Of a stretch of DNA of 64,000 bases, positions 27,001 to 39,066 are shown in pieces; position 1 is the first letter of the stretch; each line of letters starts with the position of its first letter. The position numbers and the translations under genes are program-made. Source of the DNA: Corinectria fuckeliana (lineage: Eukaryota; Ascomycota; Sordariomycetes; Hypocreales; Nectriaceae). Below the pieces are notes generated by a model that worked only from the letters and a program-made list of their open reading frames with translations, made no database searches and was not told the DNA's origin. The DNA is taken from the NCBI GenBank assembly GCA_019137255.1, contig WPDH01000247.1, positions 62,001 to 126,000 on the forward strand. The letters run 5' to 3'.

Positions 27001-28685
27001 GTTTTTTATAAGCTTTAATAACTTATTAACTTAGGGATTAATTTTAAATAGATTAATTACTCTCTTAGCTAGTAGGAAAAGCATATAAGCTTAGGTGATA
27101 GCTAGCTAGTAAAAAGGTTAGAGATTAGTTAAGAGCTATAAAAAAGGTTAAGTAGAGCTAATATAGTAAGCTAAAGCTATTCTAGTATTTAAGAACTCTT
27201 TTAAGATCTTAAATAGCTTTTTATAGCTTAGACTAGCTAGTTTTTTAGGTGTCTTCTCACTTTAGTTATATAAGAGTTTAATAACTTTATTTAGTATAGT
27301 ATTATAAAGAGATTAAGTATAAGTTAAGAAGAAACTTTAAGATATTAGATTAATTATTTTATAAAGATACTAATACTTACTTATTTAATAAAGTATCTTA
27401 TAATAGTCTCTAATAGTAAAATACTAGCTATTAAGATAGCTTAACTTAGTAATAAGAGATTCCTATTAGTCTTAATTTTAAAAATAAAAGATCTTTTATA
27501 AGTTCTTTTTAGTCTTCTCTTAGCTATACTTATCTATTATATACTTAACTTATTACTAAACTATAAAGTTAGAGTACTAAGTAAAATAAATATCTTATTT
27601 ATCTTTAGTAATATTATAGCTATTTATATATAACTTAAAACTTATAAGAAAATTAGTTATATTAAGCCTTATAAATTACTAGTAGAAGAAAAAGATAAGT
27701 TTTTAAGACTTTATAAATAATAACTTTTTAATAAGCTTAGTTAAAAGGTAGTATAACCTAAGATTAGTTAGAGAAAGTGTTAAAATTATAGTCTTAATAA
27801 GAGTTAAGAATCCTAAGAGAGTTATAATAGTAAGTATAAGACTAAAAGAAAAAGAATTAAAAGAAGTTAACCTACTTAAAAGTATTATATCTAATAGTTA
27901 TAAAGATTATTATCTTTTTCTGCCTTTTAGCTTTAAAAGTATAAGTAGAATTATTTTTAGCTTAGAGGTTTTCTAGTTAAGTTAGAAAGGTAACTTATTA
28001 GTAGTTATAGTTTTTCTATTTAAGACTTAGTTATAATTAGATAATAATAAGACTAATAAGACTAAGAGTATTACTATAAGATTTACTATAAGAATTTATA
28101 TAGTAATAAGTCTTATACTAAGAGTAATTTCTAGTTATCTTAAGGTTTTTAAAAGTAAGATTCCTAGTAATAGCTTTTTTTATTTTTATACTTACTTTAT
28201 ATAGTATTTAATTTTTAGGCTTTTTAGTAAAACTAGCTTTTTTAACTTAAGTAAAGCTTTTACTAGTAACTACTATTTTCTAGTATTTACTTTAACCTTA
28301 TATAGTCTTAATTTTAAAAAGTATTAAGATAGTTTTATATTTATTATTAAATATTATTTAATATTATTTAGTAAGTAAAAAAGATTTATAAAATTATTAT
28401 TAATCTTCTTAATAAAAGGCTTTTACTATTCTAAAAGTATTAAGTTTAATAAGATAGTACTACTTAATAGTCTTTAAGAATCTAAGGCTAGATATAAGAT
28501 TATTTTTAGAGTCTTATTTTCTCCTCTTTTTTAATACTATCTATTATCTTTAGGTATCTCTCTCTCTCCTCTTTTAGCTCTTATCTAGTATATTAGGCTC
28601 TAGTAGTAACTAAAAGGTGCTTATTAGTATAACTAGGTCTTATAACCTAGCTATACTAACTTATTATCTTATTATAACCTCTAAA

Positions 28686-29055
28686 TTTATTAGTAAGAGA
28701 TATAATTAGTATAAACTAACTACCTAACTAAAGCTATTAGCTTAAAAGAGGAGATATATAGATAAGATTATAACTTAAGTAACTATAAAAGATATAAAAC
28801 AGATTAGACTGCCTTTAAGTATTAGACTTAATACTTTTAAAGGTAATCTAGCTAATAAGAATAAGAATAAATAATAAGAGCTGTTATAACAGCTAGGTAA
28901 GGTAAGATAAAAAGCGATAAAAGGTAAGATTAAAATTAAGAAGGGAAAAAGTGTTATCTTCTATTAAGATTAGGTAAGATAACTACTTTAAGTAGTAACT
29001 ACTTACAGTTAGGCCTTATATATATTAAAACTCTTATACTAATTAGCACTATTAT
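28686..29055 (+). repeat. RIP-mutated repeat C, copy 2
   Basis: Partner of the repeat at 9009-9380, same orientation, with transition differences. Together with repeat B copy 2 it flanks about 3.9 kb of other AT-rich sequence (24746-28685). Confidence 0.7.
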
Positions 29056-30836
29056 AATAAGCACCTCTAAATTAAGAAAAATTTCTATATATAACTATTA
29101 ATAAAGCTTTTACTAGTATAAGAAATAGTATAAACTATAATTAATATAAATATACTAAGAATAGTATACTTCTCTTTTATTATAAGAATTTATTATAAAA
29201 TAAGCTATATAAAGAGTAGTAGCTAAATAGCTATAACTTAAGAAGAAGCTACTAAAGAGTAGTTATAATAAGAGGTGGGATTTCTTACTAATTAGTCTTA
29301 AGAAAGCTTTAGGAAATCTTAGGGTAGTCTTAAAAAAGGCTAAGAGAAGGTTTTTAAATACTCTTAGAGATTTTTATAAGAGTGTCTTAAGACTTCTCTT
29401 ATATAAGAGAAGACTTTCTTTAGAATAGCTAGAAAGAGTATTAATCTATTATCTTACTATTTTACTTATTAGCTTAAGATATCTTAATTATATAAGTAGG
29501 GATTCTCTCTCTTAGTAGTATTTACTTTATAAATCCCTAATTTAGTTAATTTAATTTTATTTATATTTTCTTAGAAAAAGAGATAAGCCTCTCTTTTAGC
29601 TGTTATTTTAGCTAGTAGTTACTTAATAAAGATTTTACTAATCTTAAAGCTATTAGAGATATTTTTTTTCTAGTTAAGAAGGGTAAAAATAGCCTTAATA
29701 TTAATAAATTAGGTCTAATAGTTAGAAAAAGCAGAGTTAACTAGTCTAATAGCCTAAAGAAAGTAACAAGTTAGTTATATCTCTTATATATTAGAAATCT
29801 AAGCCTTAATAGCTTTAAAAAGGATTTTCTACTAAGAAGAGACCTATTTAGAGGTTTTCTTCTTATTAATAAACTAAAAGGCTTTATAATAGTATTTTAT
29901 AAGGTCTTATTTAATAGCCTAGTTTATAAGCTTAATCTAAGCTTAAAAGAGGATTAATTTCTTAGCTATATTATTTTTATTCTTAATAGTAATATAAAAG
30001 TTACTTATAGTCTTTAAGATATAATCTTAAATAGCTAAAAAAGCCTTCTTCTAATCTTAATAAGTATATAAGTTAGTCTAATACTAATAATTAAGAAATT
30101 TAAAAGCTTTAAATTAATTTATATTAAGATTAGTATAGCTTTTAGCTATAGCTTTAATTATTAAAAAGATAGGCTTTTTTAACTTTATTATAGCTTTCTT
30201 TTTATCCTCTAAGAGATTAATTAGATTTTAAATATTATTAACCTTAGTATATTTCTTAATAATACTAAGCTATTATTTCTAGTTACTAAGGCTCTTAAAA
30301 ATAACTTAAGAAAAGATTCTAAGATTAGAGAAATTTATAAGCTTACTTATTATATAAGAAAGCTTAAAAATTATAATTAGATAATAATCCTAAATAAGAA
30401 TTATAATATTAATAATATTAGAAAAATAATAATCCTAGCTAAGAATTATAATAATAATAGTATTAGAAAAATAGGTGTTAATAATAGTTAAGTTAGATTA
30501 AATAGACTAAGCTTATAACTATTATAAACTAGAGATTAAATCTTAATATAAAAGCTCTTAATTTTCTAGCTAATAGAGAGATAAATTAAGAGTTTAAATA
30601 TATTAATTTAGGCTCTTAAGAAATCTATAAAAGGTTATAAAAAGTTAGCTACTTTTATTATTAGTAAAGCTAGAGTTATAATAATTATCTTAAGGTTAGG
30701 CTATCTATAAGTTATTTAGATAGTAATAATAATAATCAGAAGGTTATAGTAATATCTTAAATAATCCTAAATACTAATTATAATCCCGAAATGTGACATC
30801 ACCTGTTATCTCTAGTAGCTTAACAATTATAGCGGT

Positions 30837-31283
30837 CTAGATTAAGAGTATAGCAATGCAATTAGGAAAGATGCTGTCGGACAGATAGAGACCAAACTCG
30901 GCGGGAAGATTATGGCCAGGCGTGATGAGCTCTAACATCTCGAATTCAATCTTGATTTGCTCAAGAGTCCTGTTCTCCCCAACCAAGGCGATATCAATCC
31001 CCTCATTGACATTATTCCAGATGGTAATCAAGCCAGCCACAGTAAAAAGCCGCTTGTCTTCTGTCGGTAGGCGATCCGGTTCGCATGTGAGCTCGAGAAA
31101 AGGTGTCTTGAACATGAAATCGATGGCGCCATGGTGTTCTCAAAGGTAATCTTGAAGGGTGTCGAGTTGGTCATTGTTGATGTTGTGCAGCCCGAGGCTG
31201 CCGTCCTCTTCCCAGAATGAAAACTCTTTGAATTCCAGCGCCGAGGTTAGGACATGATACTGGGATTGTTCTTTCTGAGACAT
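30837..31283 (-). pseudogene. Hypothetical gene remnant at the edge of the RIP block
   Basis: An ATG at 31283 opens a frame that is protein-like (ALEFKEFSFWEEDGSLGLHN), hits a TGA at 31140-31142, and continues in the same frame (EHHGAIDFMFKTPFLELTCE) to a TAG at 30837-30839, only about 60 bp from the AT-rich block. The stop at 31140 could come from CGA by a C-to-T transition. The gene appears both broken and truncated by the repeat block. No domain is recognised. Confidence 0.5.
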
Positions 31284-31798
31284 TACGGCGGTAGACTGTT
31301 AGGGCTTCAGAGCATTAGGGGTATTATTAGTGTATCAAAGCGAATGATCGGCAGAGAAGGGTGGGTTTATAACCTAAATAATACGAATCATAAACTTTGC
31401 TTACAAGTTGGTTGGGATGCAGGTCTCGACAGGCCGAGGCGGTTCTAAGAATCGCCGTTAGTAATGCTAGGATACCCCACTAAACGACAACTGGAGAGAA
31501 AGAATAAACGCTAGACGAGCATATGCTTATTGCATTTCTAGGGCAAAGGTTTATGCTGTAGTATGCTGAACGTGACGGTTCTGATTCGTCGATTAGAGGT
31601 GCTCTTGGTGTACCCTGATAAGGTAAGCGCCGCAAATACATAATGCAGTACTGGCCAATATGCTCTGAATATAAAAGGGCGGAAAAAATGCACTCATGTA
31701 AAAGGCGCCATAGGAGAGATTTCTACGAAATACAAGGCTACTATCTAAATCAAAATATTAAGCATGGTCTATACAGTTATGTAGTAGGTACCCTCAGT
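31284..31798. other. Spacer between gene remnant and ascA 3' end
   Basis: I see no convincing gene here. The short open frames lack starts, splice signals or protein-like composition. The ascA 3' untranslated region presumably lies in the right-hand part. Confidence 0.5.
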
Positions 31799-34700
31799 CT
31801 AGCGAGCATCCTCAATATGCCTTATCAAAAAGTCGTATCCCGGCCCAACACCAATCTCCCACCCATCACTCCCAGGTACCAGACCCAAGTCAAAGATGTG
31901 CTTCGCCCCTGTGACAGGCAAGAAGCCACATGGGATCCTCCTACTGCTCAGTACCCCTTCAAACTCGACTGCCTTCACGAATGGCGCGATTTCATCCTCG
32001 TCTCCGAAAATAAGGTACGTAGGCGTAGAGTAGTTGTCGTTTCGCGCCTGGACGAGAGGGCTGAATGTGGCAGCGCGCGTGGCGTTGGCTCGGGGCAATT
32101 GTTCACCTTCTGTTGGCAACCCGTCGAAGAGTAAAGACATGCCGTTTCTTTCTTTGACAAGAGCGAGCACTAGCTCAGAGCGTGGGTCTCCTTCTTGAAG
32201 CCATCCTAGCTTGGTGGTGTCCAGAGTGTTGAAGGCGTGGCTCGTAGTCTGAAAGAGGTCAAAGTCAGAAAGTTGCTTGAAGACGGGGATTGTTAGAGGA
32301 CTTACCGGCCCAGACGGAAGACAGTCCCGGATATCGCTCAAGGACATGGTTCGCGGTGGGTGGTCTTGACCCATGATTATGGGCGCTAAGGATGTCAAGT
32401 TAGTAAAGTTCTTCACACAGAACGAGTCTTTCTTACCGTCTGGGTTGTACTCAACAGGACAGTAGAAGCTCAAAACCGCCAACGGAGAGCTATGTCCAAA
32501 TTCTGGCAGAGTCCACGATGTAGTCATGGCTAGAGTGCCGCCCGTAGACCAGCCAATAACCACAAGCTTCGTTGGATCAATATTAAGGCCCCTGAGTGCC
32601 ATGATCTTGGGAAGATCCTGCCGTGCCCAGACGCATGCATCGCGAACGTCCGTCATCGAGCCGTTGAGTACATTGACATGTGGAGCCAGTCGATAATCCA
32701 CACTGACTGGGAATATTCCGTTTCGGAGTAGAAAATTCGTTTGCGCGGGGCGGACTGCTCGTCGTGAAAGTGTAAGGTGACCTCCGCCGTGTATCATCAG
32801 AGCTGTCCAAGGACTCTGGTCAGCCACACCTTCTATGACATAACGTTCAAGATCTCGTACCTATGGGCATCGGCTGAGGGGGCGTTTCCGATGGGATGTA
32901 GAGATCTGCTGGGATTTTGACTCCATCGACCTCCTTGTAGGTTACAGTTTCAATCTTAAACCGAGAGTTGAGTAGTTCCTTCGGCCTTGTCCAAGGGCGG
33001 CTCTTCCCAAGTGATTCATTTCCGTTCGACTGAAAGGAAAAGTCTGGTGGGGTCGACATTGCTGTAGGATCATCCTGATCGCCATCTACTGAGGTTGCGT
33101 TTGAGGCCGTTGATTTATCCGACGACCTGGAGGCATTCTCAAGGCTTTGAGACAGCGTATCGACACTCTCCTGCGATGGGAAGCACTTCAAAAGAGACCG
33201 GACGTCGCCAGTCAAGAGATCCTCCGAGTTGACCCGGATACCCAGCGTTGACTCAATCTCGCTCGCCAGTTCCATAGACGCAAGGGAGTCCAGGCCCATG
33301 CTGGCAAGGGATACGTCGTCCTGAACGTCTGCTTCTTTGACTCCGGAGTAGGCAGCAATCAACGACTTGAGCACATCGATCTTGCTCGACTCAACCTCAT
33401 TGTTGGGAGCTGCGGTGGAGGATAGAGCATGGACGCCGATCTTGGGGTTGACCATGCTTAAGTCAACTTGCTGGCCGCCAGTAGGATATGAAATGATTGT
33501 GGGAAGAGGCAATGCGCCTTTCACGGTGGATCGAGAGTTAGTAGCCTCAAGGATACGTTCCAATCTCGCGGCCTGAGTCCTCATGAACTGGATCTTAGTT
33601 CCAAAAGCAGTCAATTTTCCTTCTTCGGAGAAGACGAAGATGGAGCCGCTTAGAGTCTTGCTGTCAGCGGCGGAGTAGGTCGCATAGACAGTCCAGGTCT
33701 GAGGCCTTTGGAACTCGGTTGGTGAGACGACCATTTTGTTGATGCATGAAGCGATAAAAATCTCGTCACCCGAGTCAGAAGCGTTGTTGCAGTTGATCAA
33801 CAGACCTAGGACTTGGATGAAAGTGTCTAGCGTGATGGCATCGAAATAATCCGAGACGGTGCTCTCGGAAGTCATGAAAGTGGACTGTGGAACTTGAATC
33901 TGCGCCAGTGCCTGCTTTTGTCCCAGTGTGATGCTCGTGATCCCTCGCAGAAGATCAGAGTACTCCACGATCTTGGAGAACAAGGAGTACGCCGTGTTCT
34001 TCTTCAGCTTCTCCGTGTCGGGATCTTTCTTCAAGGCTGCAATCCCGTCCATGACTAGTAGCTTGTACAAGTCCAGATCGTCCTGGGGAGAACCGGACAC
34101 GGTGAAGTTACCTTCAGAGTACGCTGACTTGGACGATGACTGTACAGCGTAGTGCCAAGATTCATCTCCAGCATTCTTCCCGAGACAGAGCTCGACATCC
34201 AAGCCTTCACCGCAACCAAGTGGTCGAGCGAATGTAACATTTCGGAACGTGATGGTCTTTCCTCGGAGTTGAATGCCGAGCTTGTCAGTCCCCATCACCG
34301 CGGCTTCCATGTACATTGAGGCCGGACATAAGGGCTTCCGGCGCACAGCGTGACCTTGGACAATCTTTGTGAACCTCTCCGTGTCGGTATGGAGCTTGAA
34401 GTTTTGTGATGAACTGCCAGGCCCTCCAGGTCCCTTGTAGCTGAGAAGTTGTGTGTTTGAGCTCCCGTCAATATCTTGGCGTGACGGTATTTTCTTTTGC
34501 TCCTCGATCGCATTGTCAACATGGTCAAGCCAAGCTTTGGGGCGGTCAAAGCTGTATGGAGGAAGCCAGACGGGATTCATGCCGCTGTCCTTTGGTGTGA
34601 GGAAGCTCCAATCGGTAATCGAGATTCCCTCTCGCCACAAGTTCGTGGCTGCGGTCGCTGGCGATGTTACCCCTTGGAAGGTATGCAACTTGGGGTCGAC

Positions 34701-37700
34701 AACAGCCTTTTTCGTCATGGGTATGATGGGAGAGCCCCACCCAGCTTCGAGCCAGACACAAGGACCGAGGCGTTGTTCTAGGCGATGGACGGCACTGACA
34801 AAGTAGACTGGATCCCTGGCGTGGTTTGCGAGATATGATGAATCATTTGAGTCAAACATGAACGGACTTCGAGTTGACGTTTCAAGAGGAATTGTCGCTG
34901 GCCTGAAGTTGAGCGTTTTTTCGAACTCAACCAACCGGGGCAAAAGAGGTTCCGTGAATCGAGAGTGAAAGCCGTGGCTCACAATTAACCTTTGATGTCG
35001 AATGCCTTGATACTTGGCATCTTGCTGAAGGATCTTCTCAGCCACGGTGATCCAGGCATCCTTGCCAACAAGAATATGGCTAGTGAGGCTGTTGTAACAG
35101 GCAATCTCCAAAGAGTCGTTATCGTCAGTGACCAGTGCCTCGACAACATTCATGATGGATTGGACCACGTCGAGAGGGGCATGGATTGCAAGCATGGTTC
35201 CGCGTTCAGGTCCCCATTTCGAGTTAATCAGTTCTGCTCGCGTGTAGACAGCCTTCAAGGCATCCGACAGGGAGAGAACACCGGAGATGGCGAGAGCTGT
35301 TAGTTCGCCCAGGCTGTGGCCCACGATGGCATCAACCAGAAGGCCGCCGTCGATCCAACACTTAGCGCAAGCATATTGCACCGCAACAGTGCCACATTGC
35401 AGTACAACAGGGTTGGAGATTGGTTTAGGGTCACTGAGCAAGGAAAGAATATCAGGGCACCCAAAGCTGTGGAGGATGTCATTGCATTCGGTGATGTACT
35501 CCTCGAAGCGTGGATAAGACTGGCGGACGGAAGGATCTAAGCCGATGCTTGTCCTGCTCTGGCCAGAGAATGCGAGAATAACCTTCTTTGGAGTTTTTGC
35601 AATCTCTAAAAAGCTTTCCGGAGTGACATTCTGCAGTTGGTTCGCCAAATTTCTGACATCAGTGGCCGTTGTCGACCAGCGAATACGGTGATGTTTCCGA
35701 CGCTCGCTGAGTGTGAGCGCCACATCACCGAGTTTCAAGTCTGTAGCCGAAGACTTCAACAGGTAAGACGCAAGATCATCCGCGGATCTGCTCAAGCTCC
35801 CCGGTGACGCAGCACTCAGAAAGATGGAATACGCTGGGACATGCTTGTTGAGAGAGTTGTTGGTCTGCTTGAGCCACTCGGAGCAGAGCAGTGCAGAATT
35901 GCTCCCAGAAGCGCCGTAGCTGTTGACGGCAGCAACCCGAGGGACGCCTGTATTCCATGGTAGTAAAGCCCTGGGTATAGACATCCCATCGGGTTCCAGG
36001 GCAGGGATCTTGTGGTTCAGAGTTTTGAAGCCTTGCAGTGGCGGAATGCCCTGGTGCCGCAACATGGCGAGGACTTTCAACAAGCTGGCCACTCCTGCGG
36101 CCGTCTCGCTATGTCCGATGTTCGCCTTGAGAGACCCAAGATATACGGGACTGGTACGAGTGGAACCACCAAAGACGTCGCGGATGCTCTTGATCTCGAT
36201 GGGGTCGCCGACCTGGGTGCCAGTTCCATGGGCTTCTACGTACGAGACTTCATGGCCCTTGATGCCAGCCTTCGCCAGTACGTTTTGATACAACGCTCTC
36301 TGAGCGGTCCCATCTGGCACAGTTATGCTCGGTGCGTCGATTCCACCTTGATTCGTCGCCGTCGCTGGGATAACACCCATGATGTAATCTCCGTCGGCAA
36401 CAGCTTTGCTCAGCGGTTTTAGGACAACGAGGCCCACGCCATCGGCACGACAGTAGCCATCCGCCGAGTCGTCAAAGGGCTTGCACTGCCCAGTTTGGCT
36501 GAGGAAACTAGCTTTGCCGAGATCAAAGTAATTGTTGATACCCGTGATGAGATTAACGCCACCAGCCAAGGCTGAAGTACACTCGCCGGCGTTGATAGCC
36601 TGGCAAGCTCGATGCACTGCGACGATGGACGAGGAACACGCGGTGTCGATGACTTCAGAAGGCCCGCTCCATCCAAAGTGATAGCTGATTTTCCCTGACA
36701 AGAAAGCCCTGATGGTGCCAGTTGCCGTAAACGCCGAAGGGCTGTAGGAGCTGGCGTTCTCCAGGTACTCGGTATAACTAGCTCCGATGAAGCATCCCAC
36801 CGCATCTCCGCGTTCCCGGCGGTGGTGGCGAAGGTAGCCGCTCGAGTCCATGGCGTCAAAGGCCACTGCCAATAGCAGACGTTGCTGGGGATCCATGTAC
36901 TTGGCCTCGCGGGGGCTGATGCCAAAAAAGGAGTGGTCGAAGGCGTCGATGTCGTCGATGTAGTTTCCGAAGAATTGCCGTTTACTCGCCCAGTTCTTGT
37001 CTTGCGATGCTCGGTAGGAGCCTTGCACGTTGGCTCTGTCTGAACGGAGGGGCTCGAGTCTTGAATTTCCCTCTGAGATGAGTTCCCACAGCTCTTCGAG
37101 TGAGTTGGCGCCGGGTAATCGACAACCAGCTCCGACTATGGCGATGGCGGTGGGTGGGAAAGATATCGGACTAGAAATAGCGGCAGGTGCTGAAACGGCC
37201 AACATGTCTAGCTTCGTAATGTCAAGCTCATATTGGCGGAACGGCGCGAGCGGGACAGAGTTGCCAATGCCGAACAAGGCGAGGATGTGGTCTCGACGAT
37301 CGGTTTGCCGAAGATCAGATGCTAAGTGGCCAATAACGACAGACCAGTCGGACTGCGATGCCAGAATGGTCCGGATTACCTCACTACTCAGAGAATGAGC
37401 GGCGTCTGACAGGCATTCTCCCGTCCTATTGGATCGAACAGGCACTTGGATAGCTTCACCACCAGGGAAAGGCAACTTGTCCAAAGTCTTGCACCATTCG
37501 ATACACTCCTCGGCCAAAGCTGCGTTGTCGGGGTTGTGGAGTCTGCCGCAGATATGCATGGTCTTTGGTGAAAGCCCTTCCTGTTCAGCGTAAGCCTTCA
37601 AAGCGGCCACCTGGTCGTCTGGTGCGATTATGCTTCTGGTGTGGGAATCTGATATGGTGGAGATGTAGGCCTTCTCTGGCGTTAGCAGACGACGCTTCTC

Positions 37701-38346
37701 AGCTGGAAAGGAGGCTTACACCTGGGAATCTCTTCAACAACTCCTGCTCCTCCGACACATTCCCGAGCCGTAACCGGATAGCCAGAGTAGTCCACTGTGT
37801 ACCAGACAAGGCCTCGGCGAGGTCCCCGAAGGCTCCAATTGCGAGAGCGACGCGAATACCGGCCGCAGCAAGCTCTAGGAGCTCTTGCTCGTCTGCAGAT
37901 GTTGAGACAATGATGGCCGAGAGCAAACCGATGCAGTAGCCTTGAACGCCTCCGTATTCCAGACTATCCAAGCATTCCGCGTGTGTGCGTCCTGTTTGCT
38001 GCAGGTAATCAAAGTACTGCACCATGTGGATGGTAGTTAAAAGAGGGAGGGTAACCAGTCCTGACATATCTGACTCGATCGGTTCTGATACGCCAGTCTC
38101 AAGCCATTCTGCGAGACTCTGCACACGTTGTCTTGCAGCTGGTAAACTTGACATGTCCTTCCGCCATGATGCTAAAGAGTCCCATGTCTCTGGAAGGCGG
38201 GTGATGGCGTCGCGCAGTGGCTTGAGTAGATCATCTTCGAGCAGTCGTGATCGAACATAGCCCAGGTATTGCCATTTAGGCGGGTTGCTCTGTGGTGAAA
38301 AGATGGCTGCTGAGACTCCAGTTGCCTGCACTGTCGTTGGCGCCAT
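31799..38346 (-). CDS. ascA: Non-reducing polyketide synthase, orsellinic acid synthase (AscA/StbA type)
   Basis: Builds the aromatic core, orsellinic acid, of the ascochlorin-type meroterpenoid. Five exons join in phase to 2111 aa: 38346-37722, 37675-32861, 32802-32437, 32385-32306, 32248-31799. The first intron may instead be shifted by 2 nt (37674-37719). Domains in order: starter ACP transacylase with GYCIG (Cys about 138); ketosynthase about 384-805 with DTACSSS (Cys about 555), EAHGTGT and NIGHSE; acyltransferase with GHSLGE; product template with HAVRRKPLCPASMY and a later DYFDAITLD; one ACP with GLDSL; and a C-terminal alpha/beta hydrolase (thioesterase) with HGGGH and GWSTGG. I see no methyltransferase domain, which fits orsellinic acid. 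The start at 38346 (MAPTTV) is preferred; an in-frame ATG at 38376 is the alternative. Two late introns are 51 and 57 nt, stop-free and in phase. The promoter holds two copies of the TCGGNNAATT motif. Confidence 0.88.
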
Positions 38347-38540
38347 GCTGATCTGGTGTATCTTCTCGTGGAACAAAGCGTGTTGCGTGAAGAACCACAG
38401 ATGTAACAGTTGAGTGTGAGTTCAACACGGGACAAGTTTGTGCATGAATACAGCAAGAAGAGGTATTGTCTGCACCCTGGCTAGTTGTCCTGTTCCCTGC
38501 CTGCTTTTACCCCTTGTGTATTGCACCGAAATACGCAAAC

Positions 38541-38550
38541 TCGGCTAATT
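38541..38550 (+). promoter_or_regulatory. Candidate cluster motif, site 1 (TCGGCTAATT)
   Basis: One of six TCGGNNAATT copies found only in asc intergenic regions; 195 bp upstream of the ascA ATG, one of a pair. Confidence 0.5.
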
Positions 38551-38562
38551 GATGTGAGATAC

Positions 38563-38574
38563 TCGGCCAATTTC
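38563..38574 (+). promoter_or_regulatory. Candidate cluster motif, site 2 (TCGGCCAATTTC)
   Basis: Second of the pair upstream of ascA, 22 bp from site 1 (about two helical turns). It also contains a CCAAT pentamer. Confidence 0.5.
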
Positions 38575-39066
38575 TTAGCGGGACTAATTTCTTACGGCCT
38601 CCCCACTATCAGGGCACTGTGAATTCCTTCCTGATAACAAGATTATTCGGAACAGATCCCGCTGGAGCAAGTCATGTACTTAACGTGTGACTGAGTAGTT
38701 CTGCATTATAGCAACGGTAAGAAATTGAAGGGCACAGGCTATTGGAGCAAGTACTACTAATGTAATTACGTACGATCACGAGCTGATTATTGATGGTTGA
38801 TGAGCCAACTTCTACCACAGTCCCATTCATTCGACGTATTTGTCAAGCCACTCAGTTCAAGCTCACCAGGAGCTTGATATTCGTTTTCCTGATAGTGTTC
38901 ACTCATGAGATATTGAAATTCATGCACAAATGGGTCTGTTCTAAAGAACTATTTGCCGGGTTGTTTTTTGGCGTCTTTATATGAAAAAAGCTTGCTCGGC
39001 TCCAATCAAGGATGCTGTTTCAAAATACAACGAAAACGTAGAGAAGCAATCCTGGATACAAATAAT

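Larger units (their letters stand above)
5430..30780. repeat. RIP-degraded AT-rich repeat block
   Basis: About 25 kb of very AT-rich sequence with TpA everywhere, CpA and TpG conspicuously rare, almost no CpG, and no long open frame. This is the signature of repeat-induced point mutation, which turns CpA into TpA on both strands of duplicated DNA in many ascomycetes. Internal repeat copies remain recognisable (annotated separately), in direct and inverted orientation, so the block is a pile of nested dead transposons. The edges are sharp: normal composition ends near 5430 and resumes near 30780. Four short N runs lie inside. The original transposon families cannot be named from what is left. 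Confidence 0.9.
38347..39066. promoter_or_regulatory. ascA upstream region / ascB 3' spacer
   Basis: About 720 bp between the ascA start and the ascB stop, both genes reading leftward, so this should contain the ascA promoter and the ascB terminator. Two TCGGNNAATT motifs lie at 38541 and 38563, about 200 bp upstream of the ascA ATG and 22 bp apart. Short open frames here look spurious. Confidence 0.6.

Noticed and set aside
5430..30780. CRISPR-like or satellite arrays in the AT block
   Set aside because: The repetition is long dispersed copies and low-complexity TA sequence, not regularly spaced short repeats.
31643..32134. 163-codon + strand frame overlapping the ascA end
   Set aside because: Mostly antisense to the thioesterase exon, and its left part has no coding character.
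33367..36422. Frames of 60-136 codons antisense to ascA
   Set aside because: Shadows of the GC-richer PKS coding strand; no starts, splice sites or domains of their own.
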